From positions 1-64,000 of the forward strand of contig NZ_BMMM01000007.1 of NCBI RefSeq assembly GCF_014645835.1: a stretch of 64,000 bases of DNA. Reading direction: 5' to 3'. Position 1 is the stretch's first letter. Every line of letters starts with the position of its first letter. Shown here one piece after another: positions 50,535 to 58,923 of this stretch. Position numbers and translations under genes: made by a program. This DNA comes from Streptomyces albiflavescens (GTDB taxonomy: Bacteria; Actinomycetota; Actinomycetes; Streptomycetales; Streptomycetaceae). The notes beneath the pieces are model-generated. The model was not told the origin of the DNA and did no database searches. It was given only the letters and a program-made list of their open reading frames with translations.

Positions 50535-50648
50535 AACCGCCGAGGCCTCCGACGGGCGGAAGAGGGCTGACGGACGTACGGGTGATTGGCGGGCGACTCG
50601 CCCGGCGCTCGCTCGCCCGGGCCGCGTCGGCCCCCCACCCTGTGGCGC

Positions 50649-50882
50649 ATGGCGAGATGTGAAGTATGTGGCAATGACTACGGCATGACGTTCGAGGTGC
50701 ACGCGCAGGGCGCGGTGCACGTCTTCGACTGCTTCTCCTGCGCGATCCACCGGATGGCCCCCATCTGCGAGCACTGTCGCGTCCAGATCATCGGCCAAGG
50801 GGTCGAGGTCGAGGGCCACTGGTTCTGCGGCGCGCACTGCGCCCGCGCGGAGGGGAAGGTGGGGATCATCGACAAGGTCTGA
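50649..50882 (+). CDS. Small LIM-like zinc-ribbon protein
   Basis: 77 aa with eight cysteines in four pairs: C4-x2-C7, C28-x2-C31, C40-x2-C43 and C60/C64 with H63 near, the spacing of two zinc-binding modules resembling a LIM domain. No helix-turn-helix or membrane segment. Presumably structural zinc; role unknown. ATG 50649 has CACCCT 7 bp upstream and no ribosome-binding site, so possibly leaderless. Confidence 0.83.
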   Translation: MARCEVCGNDYGMTFEVHAQGAVHVFDCFSCAIHRMAPICEHCRVQIIGQGVEVEGHWFCGAHCARAEGKVGIIDKV

Positions 50883-50900
50883 ACCTCGCCACCCGGCCCG

Positions 50901-50948
50901 GCACGGGGTGGCGCCCCGAGCCCGGCACGGAGCGGTGCCCCGAGCCCG
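50901..50948 (+). repeat. 24-bp direct repeat, two units
   Basis: GCACGGRGYGGYGCCCCGAG-type units at 50901-50924 and 50925-50948 plus a partial third, immediately after the zinc-protein stop and before the SURF1 gene. Confidence 0.85.
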
Positions 50949-51001
50949 GCACGCGGCATCGGCACGGCCCTCGTCGGGACCCTCCCGTCGGGGGCCGAAT
51001 C

Positions 51002-51814
51002 ATGCCGAGTACCGTCAATGGGGTGTACCGCTTCCTGTTGACCCGGCAGTGGGTGATCCTCACCCTCGTGACCCTCGCGCTCATCCCGACGATGATCCGA
51101 CTGGGCTACTGGCAGCTGCACCGCCATGAACACAAGGTCGCGCTGAACAAGGTGATCTCCGACTCACTGGCCGCCGAGCCGGTGCCCGCCGAGTCGCTCA
51201 GCGCGCCGGGACAGCACATCAAGCACGACGACCTCTACCGCCGGGTGACGGCGAAGGGGCACTTCGACACCGCGCACGAAGAGGTCATACGCCGCCGTAC
51301 CAACTCCGACGGCGAGGTCGGCTACCACGTCCTGACCCCGTTCGTCCTGGACGACGGCCGGGTCCTCATCGTCAACCGGGGCTGGATTCCGGCGAACGGC
51401 GCACAGACCGCGTTCCCGAAGATCCCGGCGCCCTCGACGGGCGAGATCACCGTCACCGGGCGGCTCATGGCCGACGAGACGACCGCCGACAGCGGCATCA
51501 AGAACGTCCAGGGCCTGCCCGACCGTCAGGTCATGCTGATCAGCAGCGAGCAGCAGGCGCAGCGGCTCGGTAAGCAGGTCCTCGGCGGCTACATCGAGCA
51601 GACCGCACCGGAACCCAAGGGCGACTCCCCCGAGCTGATCCCCGACCCCGAGCACAGCGACATCGGCCCGCACATGGCGTACGCGATCCAGTGGTGGCTG
51701 TTCTCGGCGGGCGTTCCCGTGGGCTGGGTGATCCTGGTCCGCCGCGAGCGCCGCGACCGGACGGAGGCCGCGGCAGCGGAGGCCACACCGGAAACGGCCG
51801 CGGCGGCCGTCTAG
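51002..51814 (+). CDS. SURF1 family protein
   Basis: 270 aa. Two helices at the ends (VILTLVTLALIPTMIRLGYW; AIQWWLFSAGVPVGWVILV) flank an extracytoplasmic domain with the SURF1 segments YRRVTAKGHFD, VLTPFVLDDGRVLIVNRGWIP. SURF1 assists haem-copper oxidase assembly; no oxidase gene adjoins. ATG 51002, with GTG 51023 as alternative start. Confidence 0.92.
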   Translation: MPSTVNGVYRFLLTRQWVILTLVTLALIPTMIRLGYWQLHRHEHKVALNKVISDSLAAEPVPAESLSAPGQHIKHDDLYRRVTAKGHFDTAHEEVIRRRTNSDGEVGYHVLTPFVLDDGRVLIVNRGWIPANGAQTAFPKIPAPSTGEITVTGRLMADETTADSGIKNVQGLPDRQVMLISSEQQAQRLGKQVLGGYIEQTAPEPKGDSPELIPDPEHSDIGPHMAYAIQWWLFSAGVPVGWVILVRRERRDRTEAAAAEATPETAAAAV

Positions 51815-51863
51815 GAGCTGGGCCGCTCCCTGACGGAGGGTTCGCGCCACTCTGGCGGCCCGA

Positions 51864-53783
51864 TTGACCGCCGCTCCCCTTGGGAACCCGTCCACCGTGC
51901 AGCAACGCATCGAGGACTACGCGCTCATCGGCGACGAACAGACCGCGGCTCTGGTGGGCCGTGACGGCTCCGTCGACTGGCTGTGTCTGCCCCGCTTCGA
52001 TTCCGGGGCCTGTTTCGCCGCGCTCCTTGGCGACGAGGACAACGGACACTGGCGCATCGCGCCCAAGGACGCGGGCGCCTGCACCCGGCGCGCGTACCGT
52101 CCGGACACGCTCGTGCTCGACACCGAGTGGGACACGGACGAGGGCTCGGTCCGGGTGACCGACCTGATGCCACAGCGCGAGCACGCGCCCGATCTCGTAC
52201 GCGTCATCGAGGGGCTGAGCGGCCGGGTCACGATGCGCAGCCTGCTCCGGCTGCGCTTCGACTACGGCTCGATCGTGCCCTGGATGCGCCGGGCGGACGG
52301 CCACCGCGTGGCGGTCGCGGGCCCCGACTCGGTCTGGCTGCGCAGCGAGCCGCCCGTGCACACCTGGGGCAAGGACTTCTGTACGTACTCGGAGTTCACG
52401 GTCGAAGAGGGCGAGAAGGTCGCCTTCGTCCTGACCTGGCACCCCTCGCACCAGCCGCGTCCGCCTCTCTGCAACCCCTTCGAGGCGCTGCGCACCAGCG
52501 TCGAGGACTGGCAGGCGTGGGCGGCGCGCTGCCGCTACGACGGGCCGCACCGGGACATCGTCATGCGCTCCCTGATCACCCTCAAGGCCCTCACCTATGC
52601 GCCGACCGGCGGCATCGTGGCCGCCCCCACCACCTCGCTCCCCGAAGAGCTGGGCGGCGTCCGCAACTGGGACTACCGCTACTGCTGGCTGCGCGACTCC
52701 ACGCTCACACTCGGCGCGCTCGTGGAGGCCGGCTACCTCGAGGAGGCCGAGGCCTGGCGCGACTGGCTGCTGCGCGCGGTCGCGGGCGACCCGGCCGACC
52801 TGCAGATCATGTACGGCCTCGCCGGCGAGCGTCGGCTGTCCGAGTACGAACTGCCGTGGCTGCCCGGCTACGCGGGCTCGTGCCCGGTCCGGGTCGGCAA
52901 CGACGCCGTGCAGCAGCTTCAGCTCGACGTGTACGGCGAGGTCATCGACTCGCTCACGCTGGCCCGGCGTTCGGGCCTGCCCTCCAAGCCGCACATGTGG
53001 CGGGTGCAGGTCGCGCTGATGGAGTTCCTGCGGACGGCGTGGCGGCAGCCGGACGAGGGGATCTGGGAGGTACGCGGCCCGCGCCGGCACTTCGTGTACT
53101 CGAAGGTCATGGCCTGGGTGGCCGCCGACCGCGCCGTACGCGCCCTGGAGGACGACCCGAAGCTGGAGGGCGACCTGGAGGGCTGGCGCGCGATGCGCGA
53201 CGAGGTGCACCGGGAGGTGTGCGAGCGCGGCTACGACGCGGAACGGAACACTTTCACGCAGTCCTACGGTTCATCCGAGCTGGACGCCTCGCTCCTGCTC
53301 ATCCCCCATGTCGGCTTCCTGCCGCCCGACGATCCGCGGGTCCTCGGCACGATCGCCGCGGTGCGCGAAGATCTCGGTCACAACGGCTTCCTGCGCCGCT
53401 ACAGCGTCGAGCAGACCCGGATCAGCGTGGAGGAGCAGACCCGGGTCAGCATCGAGCAGACCGGCACGGACTCGACCACCATCAGCGCCGAGCAGACGGG
53501 CGTCGGCACCGAGCAGTCCGCCCTGGACGGGCTGCCGGGCGGGGAGGGCACGTTCCTCGTCTGCTCATTCTGGCTCGCGGAGGCGCTGCATCTGACGGGT
53601 CGTACGGAGGAAGCCCGTGAGATGTTCGAGCGGCTGGTGCTGCTGGCCAACGACGTGGGCCTGCTCTCCGAGGAGTACGACCCCGTCGCCTGCCGCCAGG
53701 TCGGCAACTTCCCGCAGGCGTTCAGCCATATCGGCCTGGTGGGTACCGCCCTCGCCCTGTTCGGGGGCGAGCAGGCAGGATAG
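51864..53783 (+). CDS. Glycoside hydrolase family 15 enzyme (trehalase/glucoamylase-like)
   Basis: 639 aa. N-terminal beta-sandwich beginning QRIEDYALIGDEQTAALVGR and then the (alpha/alpha)6 catalytic domain with PEELGGVRNWDYRYCWLRDS and IWEVRGPRRHF. No signal peptide, so cytosolic; actinobacterial members include trehalases. Between Arg-Tyr and DGLPGGEGTF near the C-terminus lies an insertion of about 35 residues made of EQT repeats (VEQTRIS, EEQTRVS, IEQTGT, AEQTGV). Start uncertain: TTG 51864 or GTG 51897. The SDR gene follows 5 bp after. Confidence 0.88.
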   Translation: MTAAPLGNPSTVQQRIEDYALIGDEQTAALVGRDGSVDWLCLPRFDSGACFAALLGDEDNGHWRIAPKDAGACTRRAYRPDTLVLDTEWDTDEGSVRVTDLMPQREHAPDLVRVIEGLSGRVTMRSLLRLRFDYGSIVPWMRRADGHRVAVAGPDSVWLRSEPPVHTWGKDFCTYSEFTVEEGEKVAFVLTWHPSHQPRPPLCNPFEALRTSVEDWQAWAARCRYDGPHRDIVMRSLITLKALTYAPTGGIVAAPTTSLPEELGGVRNWDYRYCWLRDSTLTLGALVEAGYLEEAEAWRDWLLRAVAGDPADLQIMYGLAGERRLSEYELPWLPGYAGSCPVRVGNDAVQQLQLDVYGEVIDSLTLARRSGLPSKPHMWRVQVALMEFLRTAWRQPDEGIWEVRGPRRHFVYSKVMAWVAADRAVRALEDDPKLEGDLEGWRAMRDEVHREVCERGYDAERNTFTQSYGSSELDASLLLIPHVGFLPPDDPRVLGTIAAVREDLGHNGFLRRYSVEQTRISVEEQTRVSIEQTGTDSTTISAEQTGVGTEQSALDGLPGGEGTFLVCSFWLAEALHLTGRTEEAREMFERLVLLANDVGLLSEEYDPVACRQVGNFPQAFSHIGLVGTALALFGGEQAG

Positions 53784-53788
53784 GGGCC

Positions 53789-54544
53789 ATGGATCTTGGA
53801 CTGAAGGACCGTGTGTACGTCGTCACGGGCGCCACCCGTGGCCTGGGCAACGCCGCCGCGCGGGAACTCGTCGCCGACGGTGCGAAGGTGATCGTGACGG
53901 GGCGCGACGAGAAGAACGTCGCCGACGCCGCGTCCGCGCTCGGCCCGAACGCGGTCGGGGTCGCGGCCGACAACGCCGCCCCGGAAGCCGCGGCCCGGCT
54001 GATCGCCGCCGCCCGTGAGCACTTCGGCGGCTTCGACGGCATCCTGATCAGCGTCGGCGGCCCGCCGCCCGGGTTCGTCGCCGACAACACGGACGAGCAG
54101 TGGACGGCCGCGTTCGAGACGGTCTTCCTGGGGGCGGTGCGGCTGGCCCGTGCGGCCGCCGCGGAGCTCGGCGAGGGCGGTGTCATCGGTTTCGTGCTGT
54201 CCGGCTCGGTGCACGAGCCGATCCCCGGGCTGACCGTCTCCAACGGTCTGCGCCCCGGTCTCGCGGGCTTCGCCAAGTCACTCGCGGACGAGCTGGGCCC
54301 ACGCGGAATCCGCGTGGTCGGCCTGCTCCCGTCCCGTATCGACACCGACCGCGTCCGCGAACTCGACGGCTACTCCGCGGATCCGGAGGCCACCCGCGCG
54401 GCCAACGAGGCCCGCATTCCGCTGCGCCGCTACGGCACCCCGGAGGAGTTCGGCCGCACCTCCGCGTTCCTGCTCTCGCCGGCGGCGTCGTACCTCACCG
54501 GCATCATGCTGCCGGTGGACGGCGGAATGCGGCACGGCTTCTGA
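53789..54544 (+). CDS. SDR-fold protein with altered catalytic motif
   Basis: 251 aa. The Rossmann site TGATRGLG (13-20) and the C-terminal LPVDGGMRHGF are intact and S138/S140 are present, but the Tyr-x3-Lys pair is replaced by S151-N-G-L-R155. The NNAG motif reads SVGG. A recognisable actinobacterial subgroup of 3-oxoacyl-ACP-reductase-like proteins has this change. It may bind nucleotide without classical catalysis. ATG 53789 is 5 bp after the GH15 stop, so co-transcribed. Confidence 0.88.
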   Translation: MDLGLKDRVYVVTGATRGLGNAAARELVADGAKVIVTGRDEKNVADAASALGPNAVGVAADNAAPEAAARLIAAAREHFGGFDGILISVGGPPPGFVADNTDEQWTAAFETVFLGAVRLARAAAAELGEGGVIGFVLSGSVHEPIPGLTVSNGLRPGLAGFAKSLADELGPRGIRVVGLLPSRIDTDRVRELDGYSADPEATRAANEARIPLRRYGTPEEFGRTSAFLLSPAASYLTGIMLPVDGGMRHGF

Positions 54545-54594
54545 GTCCCTGACCGACAGCGTCCTGGCTCCCGCGTCCCGGGCGACGGCGCCTT

Positions 54595-54624
54595 GGGCGA
54601 CAGCGTCCTGGGCGACAGCGTCCT
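54595..54624 (+). repeat. 15-bp direct repeat
   Basis: GGGCGACAGCGTCCT occurs twice in tandem (54595-54609, 54610-54624), with diverged flanking copies from about 54553, in the gap between the SDR and AmaP genes (convergent). Confidence 0.85.
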
Positions 54625-54633
54625 GGGCGAAGC

Positions 54634-55221
54634 TCAACTGACCCGTTGGGCACGGTGCTTGACCCCGCGGAGGCGTACCTCCGCGGGGAGAGCGGCGAGG
54701 CCCACCGAGTCCCGCGCGTGCGCCAGCGCCTCGTCCGTCAGCAGGTGCAGGGCCTGCCCGGGGTCCACATGGGGTTCCAGCAGGAGCTGCACCCGCGCCT
54801 CGGGCGCGCTGCGCCGTCCGGTCAGCAGGACCTCTGCCTGCTCGACGCCGTCCAACTGCGTCGCCTCGGTGGCCAGTACGCCTTCCAGGGCCCGCCCGCG
54901 CAGCAGCGCGCCCTCGCCGTCGCCCGTGTCGACGAGTACCTCGGCGAGCCGGCGCCGCCGCAGCACGGCCGCCAGCCACCACAGGGACAGCAGCACCAGA
55001 ATCGCGAGGCCGGCGATGACGGCGGGCCACCACCAGCCCTGGTCCCGCCACCGGGTCCGCTCGGCCTGGCTGAGCAGAACGTCGTGCTGCCCGTCGTGGA
55101 TCCACCAGGAAGGCGGGTTCGCGCCGAGCCCGACGGCGAGCACGGAGCCGCCGAGGGCGAGCAGCCCCAGACCGACCATCCCGAGCAGCACGCGGTTGAC
55201 CATCCGGAGCACCGGCCTCAC
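54634..55221 (-). CDS. amaP: Alkaline-shock-response membrane anchor AmaP
   Basis: 195 aa. Two helices (NRVLLGMVGLGLLALGGSVLA and WPAVIAGLAILVLLSLWWL) and a C-terminal soluble domain with LLLEPHVDPGQALHLLTDEAL. In Staphylococcus AmaP anchors Asp23 to the membrane. It is the last gene of a four- to five-gene operon with two Asp23 homologues. Starts at GTG 55221, overlapping the DUF6286 stop (GTGA). Confidence 0.88.
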   Translation of the reverse strand: MRPVLRMVNRVLLGMVGLGLLALGGSVLAVGLGANPPSWWIHDGQHDVLLSQAERTRWRDQGWWWPAVIAGLAILVLLSLWWLAAVLRRRRLAEVLVDTGDGEGALLRGRALEGVLATEATQLDGVEQAEVLLTGRRSAPEARVQLLLEPHVDPGQALHLLTDEALAHARDSVGLAALPAEVRLRGVKHRAQRVS

Positions 55222-55892
55222 CCCTTCCGTCCGGGCCGCCGGACGTGCACCGACAGCGCGGGCTGCCGGGCGAGCCCGAGCCCCCTGATGCCGTCGGCGA
55301 GCGTGGCGTCCAAGTCGGCGCGTACGTCGTCGAGTTCACGGAAGTGCGAGACCGCGCGGACGTCGGCCTTCATACGTCCCATCCGCACCCGGACCGACTG
55401 CACCCCGGCGACCTCCATGGCCCGGTCGCGCAGTGCCATCGCGGCGGCGCCCCGGTGCAGCCCGGCCCGGACGTCGGTATGGGTGCGCCGCATCGGCAGG
55501 ACGTCGCGCAGTCCGGGCGTGACGGCGAGGACGATCAGCCAGAGGCCGAGGGCGGCCGCGACTCCCGCGCCGACGAGCACCCAGGTGTCGTCGAGGGGCC
55601 GTTCGGCGAGCTGCCGAGCCAGCGACCTGCGCCAGTGCATGGCGGGCCGGTGGGCTCGTACCGCCGCGACGTCGTACAGGAAGGCGCCCGCGACGACGAG
55701 GATCAGCACGGCGAGGATGCCCGCGGGGATGCGGCGCGTGGACCAGAAACGGCCCTGGCCGCCGTCCTCGTCGTCCACGGCGTGCAACGGTTCGTAGGCC
55801 GCCGCGGAGGCGGACTGCCCGAGCGTGCTCTCACCCGCCTTCTCCAGGACAGGCATGCGCTGGGTGCTGTCGGAGCCCTGGGACTCGCTCAT
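55218..55892 (-). CDS. DUF6286 domain membrane protein
   Basis: 224 aa. An acidic N-terminus (1-50), two helices (RRIPAGILAVLILVVAGAFL; LVGAGVAAALGLWLIVLAV), and a C-terminal domain beginning LPMRRTHTDVRAGLHRGAAA which resembles the Asp23-associated domain. Embedded between Asp23 and amaP with 4-bp overlaps on both sides (ATGA, GTGA), so all three are co-translated. Function unknown, likely envelope stress. Confidence 0.85.
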   Translation of the reverse strand: MSESQGSDSTQRMPVLEKAGESTLGQSASAAAYEPLHAVDDEDGGQGRFWSTRRIPAGILAVLILVVAGAFLYDVAAVRAHRPAMHWRRSLARQLAERPLDDTWVLVGAGVAAALGLWLIVLAVTPGLRDVLPMRRTHTDVRAGLHRGAAAMALRDRAMEVAGVQSVRVRMGRMKADVRAVSHFRELDDVRADLDATLADGIRGLGLARQPALSVHVRRPGRKG

Positions 55893-56311
55893 CGCGTCCT
55901 CCCCTGTGCCGCGCCGGGCGCGGGCGCCAGATGCAGCCGCTCCACCTGGACGGCCACCTCCGGCACTTCCATCCCCGCCAACGCCCTTACCCGCTCGGCG
56001 ACGTGATGACGCACCGCGTTGCACCGGCCACCGATGTCGGAGGGGTAGTCGAGTTCGATACTGATGTGAACGCGGGCGCTGTCGACGGGGGTCTCCCCTG
56101 CTCGGGCGGAGCCGGGAGCTTGGGGACGTACCACCACGCTCGCGTGCGGGGGCACGGCGTCCGGGGGCAGCGCCGGAAGCACCTCGCGCGCCGCCTGCGC
56201 GGCGATCTTCGCGACGACCCGGTCGGCGATCCGGGTCGCGCCCCGCTCTGCCGCCGCGACGACCGTCCCCGTCCGCCGCGTCTCACCGAGCCGGTCCACA
56301 TGGTCTGGCAC
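55889..56311 (-). CDS. Asp23/Gls24 family envelope stress protein
   Basis: 140 aa. The Asp23 fold is recognisable: RIADRVVAKIAAQAAREVLP, then VHISIELDYPSDIGGRCNAVRHHVAERVRALAGME and VAVQVERLHL. Soluble, expected to be recruited to the membrane by AmaP. ATG 56311. Confidence 0.88.
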   Translation of the reverse strand: MPDHVDRLGETRRTGTVVAAAERGATRIADRVVAKIAAQAAREVLPALPPDAVPPHASVVVRPQAPGSARAGETPVDSARVHISIELDYPSDIGGRCNAVRHHVAERVRALAGMEVPEVAVQVERLHLAPAPGAAQGRTR

Positions 56312-56314
56312 GCG

Positions 56315-56500
56315 TCACCGCCTTCGGTGGTCGCGGGTGTGGAAGAAGTCGCCGACGTCCAGGTCCCCCTCCAGGAACCGCCCGACGACGAACCCGATGG
56401 CCCCCAGCGCGGCCACCAGCAGGAAGGCCCCGAATCCGCCGAAGTACCCGGCGAAGCCCAGCGCCATTCCGGCGATCATGCCGATCACGGCCAAGCTCAT
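56315..56500 (-). CDS. Small membrane protein of the Asp23 cluster
   Basis: 61 aa; two glycine-rich helices (LAVIGMIAGMALGFAGYFGG; AFLLVAALGAIGFVVGRFLEG) and a charged C-terminus (DFFHTRDHRRR). Stop lies 3 bp from the next gene. Analogous small DUF proteins accompany Asp23 operons; I cannot name the family. Confidence 0.82.
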   Translation of the reverse strand: MSLAVIGMIAGMALGFAGYFGGFGAFLLVAALGAIGFVVGRFLEGDLDVGDFFHTRDHRRR

Positions 56501-56585
56501 GGTGCGCTCCTCAGCAGTTCGGTGGCCGAGTGATCACTAGTCGTTCGGTGGCCGAGCGGTCGGCTCCGGTTCGGTGACTGGGCGG

Positions 56586-57074
56586 TCACACGAGCCGCGG
56601 CTCCGGCTCCTCGTCTTCTTCCTCGGGAAGCTTCACATCACTCACCGCGATGTTGACCTCGACGACTTCCAGCCCCGTCATGCGCTCGACCGCAGCGATG
56701 ACGTTCTCGCGCACGGCGTGGGCCACGTCGGAGATCGATACGCCGTAGTCGACGACGATCTCCAGGTCGAGCGCGGTCTGCAACTCACCGACCTCGGCTT
56801 TCACACCCCGAGAGACGGACTTGGAACCGCCGGGCACACGATCGCGCACCGCCCCGAAGGTCCGGCTCAGTCCGCTGCCCATCGCATGCACACCGAGCAC
56901 ATCACGGGCCGCGAGCCCGGCGATCTTCTCCACGACGCCGTCGGCGATCGTGGTCCGTCCCCGGGTGGCGGGATCACCGCCGCCCCGCTTAGTGACACCG
57001 GGCTTACGGGTCTGGGGCGACCCCTGCTCGCCGGCGGGGGTCTCCGTCCGGTCCGGCTCCGTCATGTCGGTCAT
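56586..57074 (-). CDS. Asp23/Gls24 family envelope stress protein 2
   Basis: 162 aa. Charged disordered N-terminus (1-40), then the Asp23 domain: RTTIADGVVEKIAGLAARDV, VDYGVSISDVAHAVRENVIA, VERMTGLEVVEVNIAVSDV. First gene of the cluster (ATG 57074 behind AAAGGGACG). Longer than the second copy and with a different N-terminus, so the two may play distinct roles. Confidence 0.9.
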   Translation of the reverse strand: MTDMTEPDRTETPAGEQGSPQTRKPGVTKRGGGDPATRGRTTIADGVVEKIAGLAARDVLGVHAMGSGLSRTFGAVRDRVPGGSKSVSRGVKAEVGELQTALDLEIVVDYGVSISDVAHAVRENVIAAVERMTGLEVVEVNIAVSDVKLPEEEDEEPEPRLV

Positions 57075-57161
57075 GGCCGTACGTCCCTTTCGGTCGTCCT
57101 CCTTCACCCACAGTAAGTGGGGTTGCGCGGTCGCGCGCCGGGGATGCGGCAGGCTGGAGCA

Positions 57162-57896
57162 ATGACGGCGGAACGGTGGACGCAGGCGGTACGGCACCAG
57201 CTCGGGCTCGGCAGACTGCTGCCCCTCGGCCTCCCGCGCGACGGCGCGTGGATCATGGAGGGCGCGGCCACCTCGGTACTGAGGCGCACGGCCGATCCCG
57301 TGCGCGGCGTGCGACTCGGCACGCTCCGGATCTCACTCGCCGACCCGGACGAGACGTACGAGCCCGCCGTGCCTCCCCCACCCGGCGCGCTGCCGCCCGG
57401 TCCCCTCCGCATCACCGCGGAGTTCGTGGCGAGGACGGATCCCTCCGCCCCGGGCGTGGAGCCGCTCCCGGCGACAGCGGCCCGCCTGCGCCGTGCCCTG
57501 GCCGCGGCGGCGACGGAACGCCTCGGTCTGACGGTCAGGGAAGTGGATCTACGAGTGACAGGGCTGCTCGACGAGGACGAGCCCCCCGTCGCCGTACGCC
57601 CCGACGAGGTGCGAGAGGCCGGTGAGCCGACGGACCCCGAGGAGGCACGGGCAGCGACAGCCGCCCTGTCGGTCCCGGGTGTGACGCACCTGACGGACCT
57701 CCTGGGCCGCCCGATGCACATCGAGGACGCGCGGGGTGGCGGGGACCCCGCCCTGCCGCGCCGCCACGTCCGCGTCGAACTCGCGGTCGCGGCGGACGAG
57801 CGGACCGTGGAGGTGGCAAGGGCCGTCAGAACGGCGGTTGCGGAGACCCTGACGGACACGCCGTCAGTGGCAGTCCTGGTAACCGCCGTGCACTGA
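57162..57896 (+). CDS. Conserved protein next to Asp23 cluster, unknown function
   Basis: 244 aa, soluble, divergent from the Asp23 gene. Two paralogous-looking halves each ending in an Asp23-like surface pattern (LRRALAAAATERLGLTVREVDLRV, about 105-128; TVEVARAVRTAVAETLTDTPSVAVLV, near 230). I do not recognise a named family but the context and the alternating helix-strand end suggest a link to Asp23 proteins. ATG 57162 follows CTGGAG. Confidence 0.78.
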   Translation: MTAERWTQAVRHQLGLGRLLPLGLPRDGAWIMEGAATSVLRRTADPVRGVRLGTLRISLADPDETYEPAVPPPPGALPPGPLRITAEFVARTDPSAPGVEPLPATAARLRRALAAAATERLGLTVREVDLRVTGLLDEDEPPVAVRPDEVREAGEPTDPEEARAATAALSVPGVTHLTDLLGRPMHIEDARGGGDPALPRRHVRVELAVAADERTVEVARAVRTAVAETLTDTPSVAVLVTAVH

Positions 57897-57897
57897 A

Positions 57898-57976
57898 GCG
57901 CCCTTATAGGGGCGCGGGGAAAAGTGCGTAGCGGCGCGCGGAACCGCGCGACCAGCCTCCACGGACCCGCAGCCCC
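57898..57976 (+). repeat. Common Streptomyces intergenic repeat (GGGGCGCGGGGAA family)
   Basis: Begins with a terminator-like hairpin GCGCCC (57898-57903) / GGGCGC (57910-57915) and continues with the well-known GGGGCGCGGGGAA ... GCGCGACCAGC ... CCGCAGCC element that occurs in many copies between Streptomyces genes. A second stem, CGCGCGG/CCGCGCG, lies at 57935-57950. Between convergent genes. Confidence 0.8.
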
Positions 57977-57985
57977 AAGAAGGCC

Positions 57986-58777
57986 TTACTCACCCACCCC
58001 GGCAAGGTCCCGAAGCCGCCGAGCCTGAGCAGCACGCTCAGCAACCCGCTGCTCCTCGTAGGACCGCTCCTGCGCCCCGCGCAGCAACGCCTTCGTCTCG
58101 ATGACGGCATCCCGCGGCGCGGCAAGCAGCGCGGCGGCAAGGTCACGCACCGCGTCGTCGAGCTGCTCGCCGGGCACCGCAAGGTTGGCGAGCCCCGTGC
58201 GCTCGGCCTCCTCGGCCGGCACGAAACGCCCCGTCGCGCAGATTTCGAGCGCGCGTGCGTACCCCACGAGGCTTACCAGCGGATGCGTCCCCGTGAGGTC
58301 GGGCACGAGCCCGAGGCTGGTCTCGCGCATGGCGAACTGCACATCGTCCGCGACGACACGCAGATCACAGGCGAGCGCGAGCTGGAACCCCGCACCGATG
58401 GCATGCCCCTGCACGGCGGCGATGGACACGATGTCACTGCGCCGCCACCAGGTGAACGCCTCCTGGTACTCGGCGATGGTCGCGTCGAGCTCGGCTTCGG
58501 AGCCGCGCGCGAGGTCGATGAACGACGGTTCCCCGTCGAAGCCCTCGGGCGTGAACGCCTGCCGGTCGAGCCCGGCGGAGAAGGACTTGCCCTCGGCGCG
58601 CAGGACGACCACACGGACGGAGCCCGGCAGTGACCGGCCGGCCTGCGTCAACGCCCGCCACAGAGCAGGACTCTGGGCGTTGCGCTTGGTCGGGTTGGTC
58701 AGCGTCACCGTGGCGATCGCGTCGTCGACGGTGAGCCGTACGCCGTCCTTGTCGAATACCGGGTCGAGCGAAGCCAT
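57986..58777 (-). CDS. Enoyl-CoA hydratase/isomerase family protein
   Basis: 263 aa crotonase-fold enzyme. Oxyanion-hole segments SFSAGLDRQAF and AVQGHAIGAGFQLALACDL, then LGLVPDLTGTHPLVSLVGYARALEI. Position of usual catalytic Glu is occupied by Asp/Thr (VPDLTGT), so catalysis by the classical hydratase mechanism is uncertain; isomerase or hydrolase activity possible. ATG 58777. Confidence 0.9.
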   Translation of the reverse strand: MASLDPVFDKDGVRLTVDDAIATVTLTNPTKRNAQSPALWRALTQAGRSLPGSVRVVVLRAEGKSFSAGLDRQAFTPEGFDGEPSFIDLARGSEAELDATIAEYQEAFTWWRRSDIVSIAAVQGHAIGAGFQLALACDLRVVADDVQFAMRETSLGLVPDLTGTHPLVSLVGYARALEICATGRFVPAEEAERTGLANLAVPGEQLDDAVRDLAAALLAAPRDAVIETKALLRGAQERSYEEQRVAERAAQARRLRDLAGVGE

Positions 58778-58923
58778 GGGGCGCCTCCGATGAGTGCGGT
58801 CGGATCAGATGCGTACCCCATGAGGAACACGTGGGACACACCTAAGTGACTGCACAGTAACCACCCGGTCGATCACCCGACCGACCGGGTGGTTACTACC
58901 GAAGCCGATGGGGACGCCCGGCC

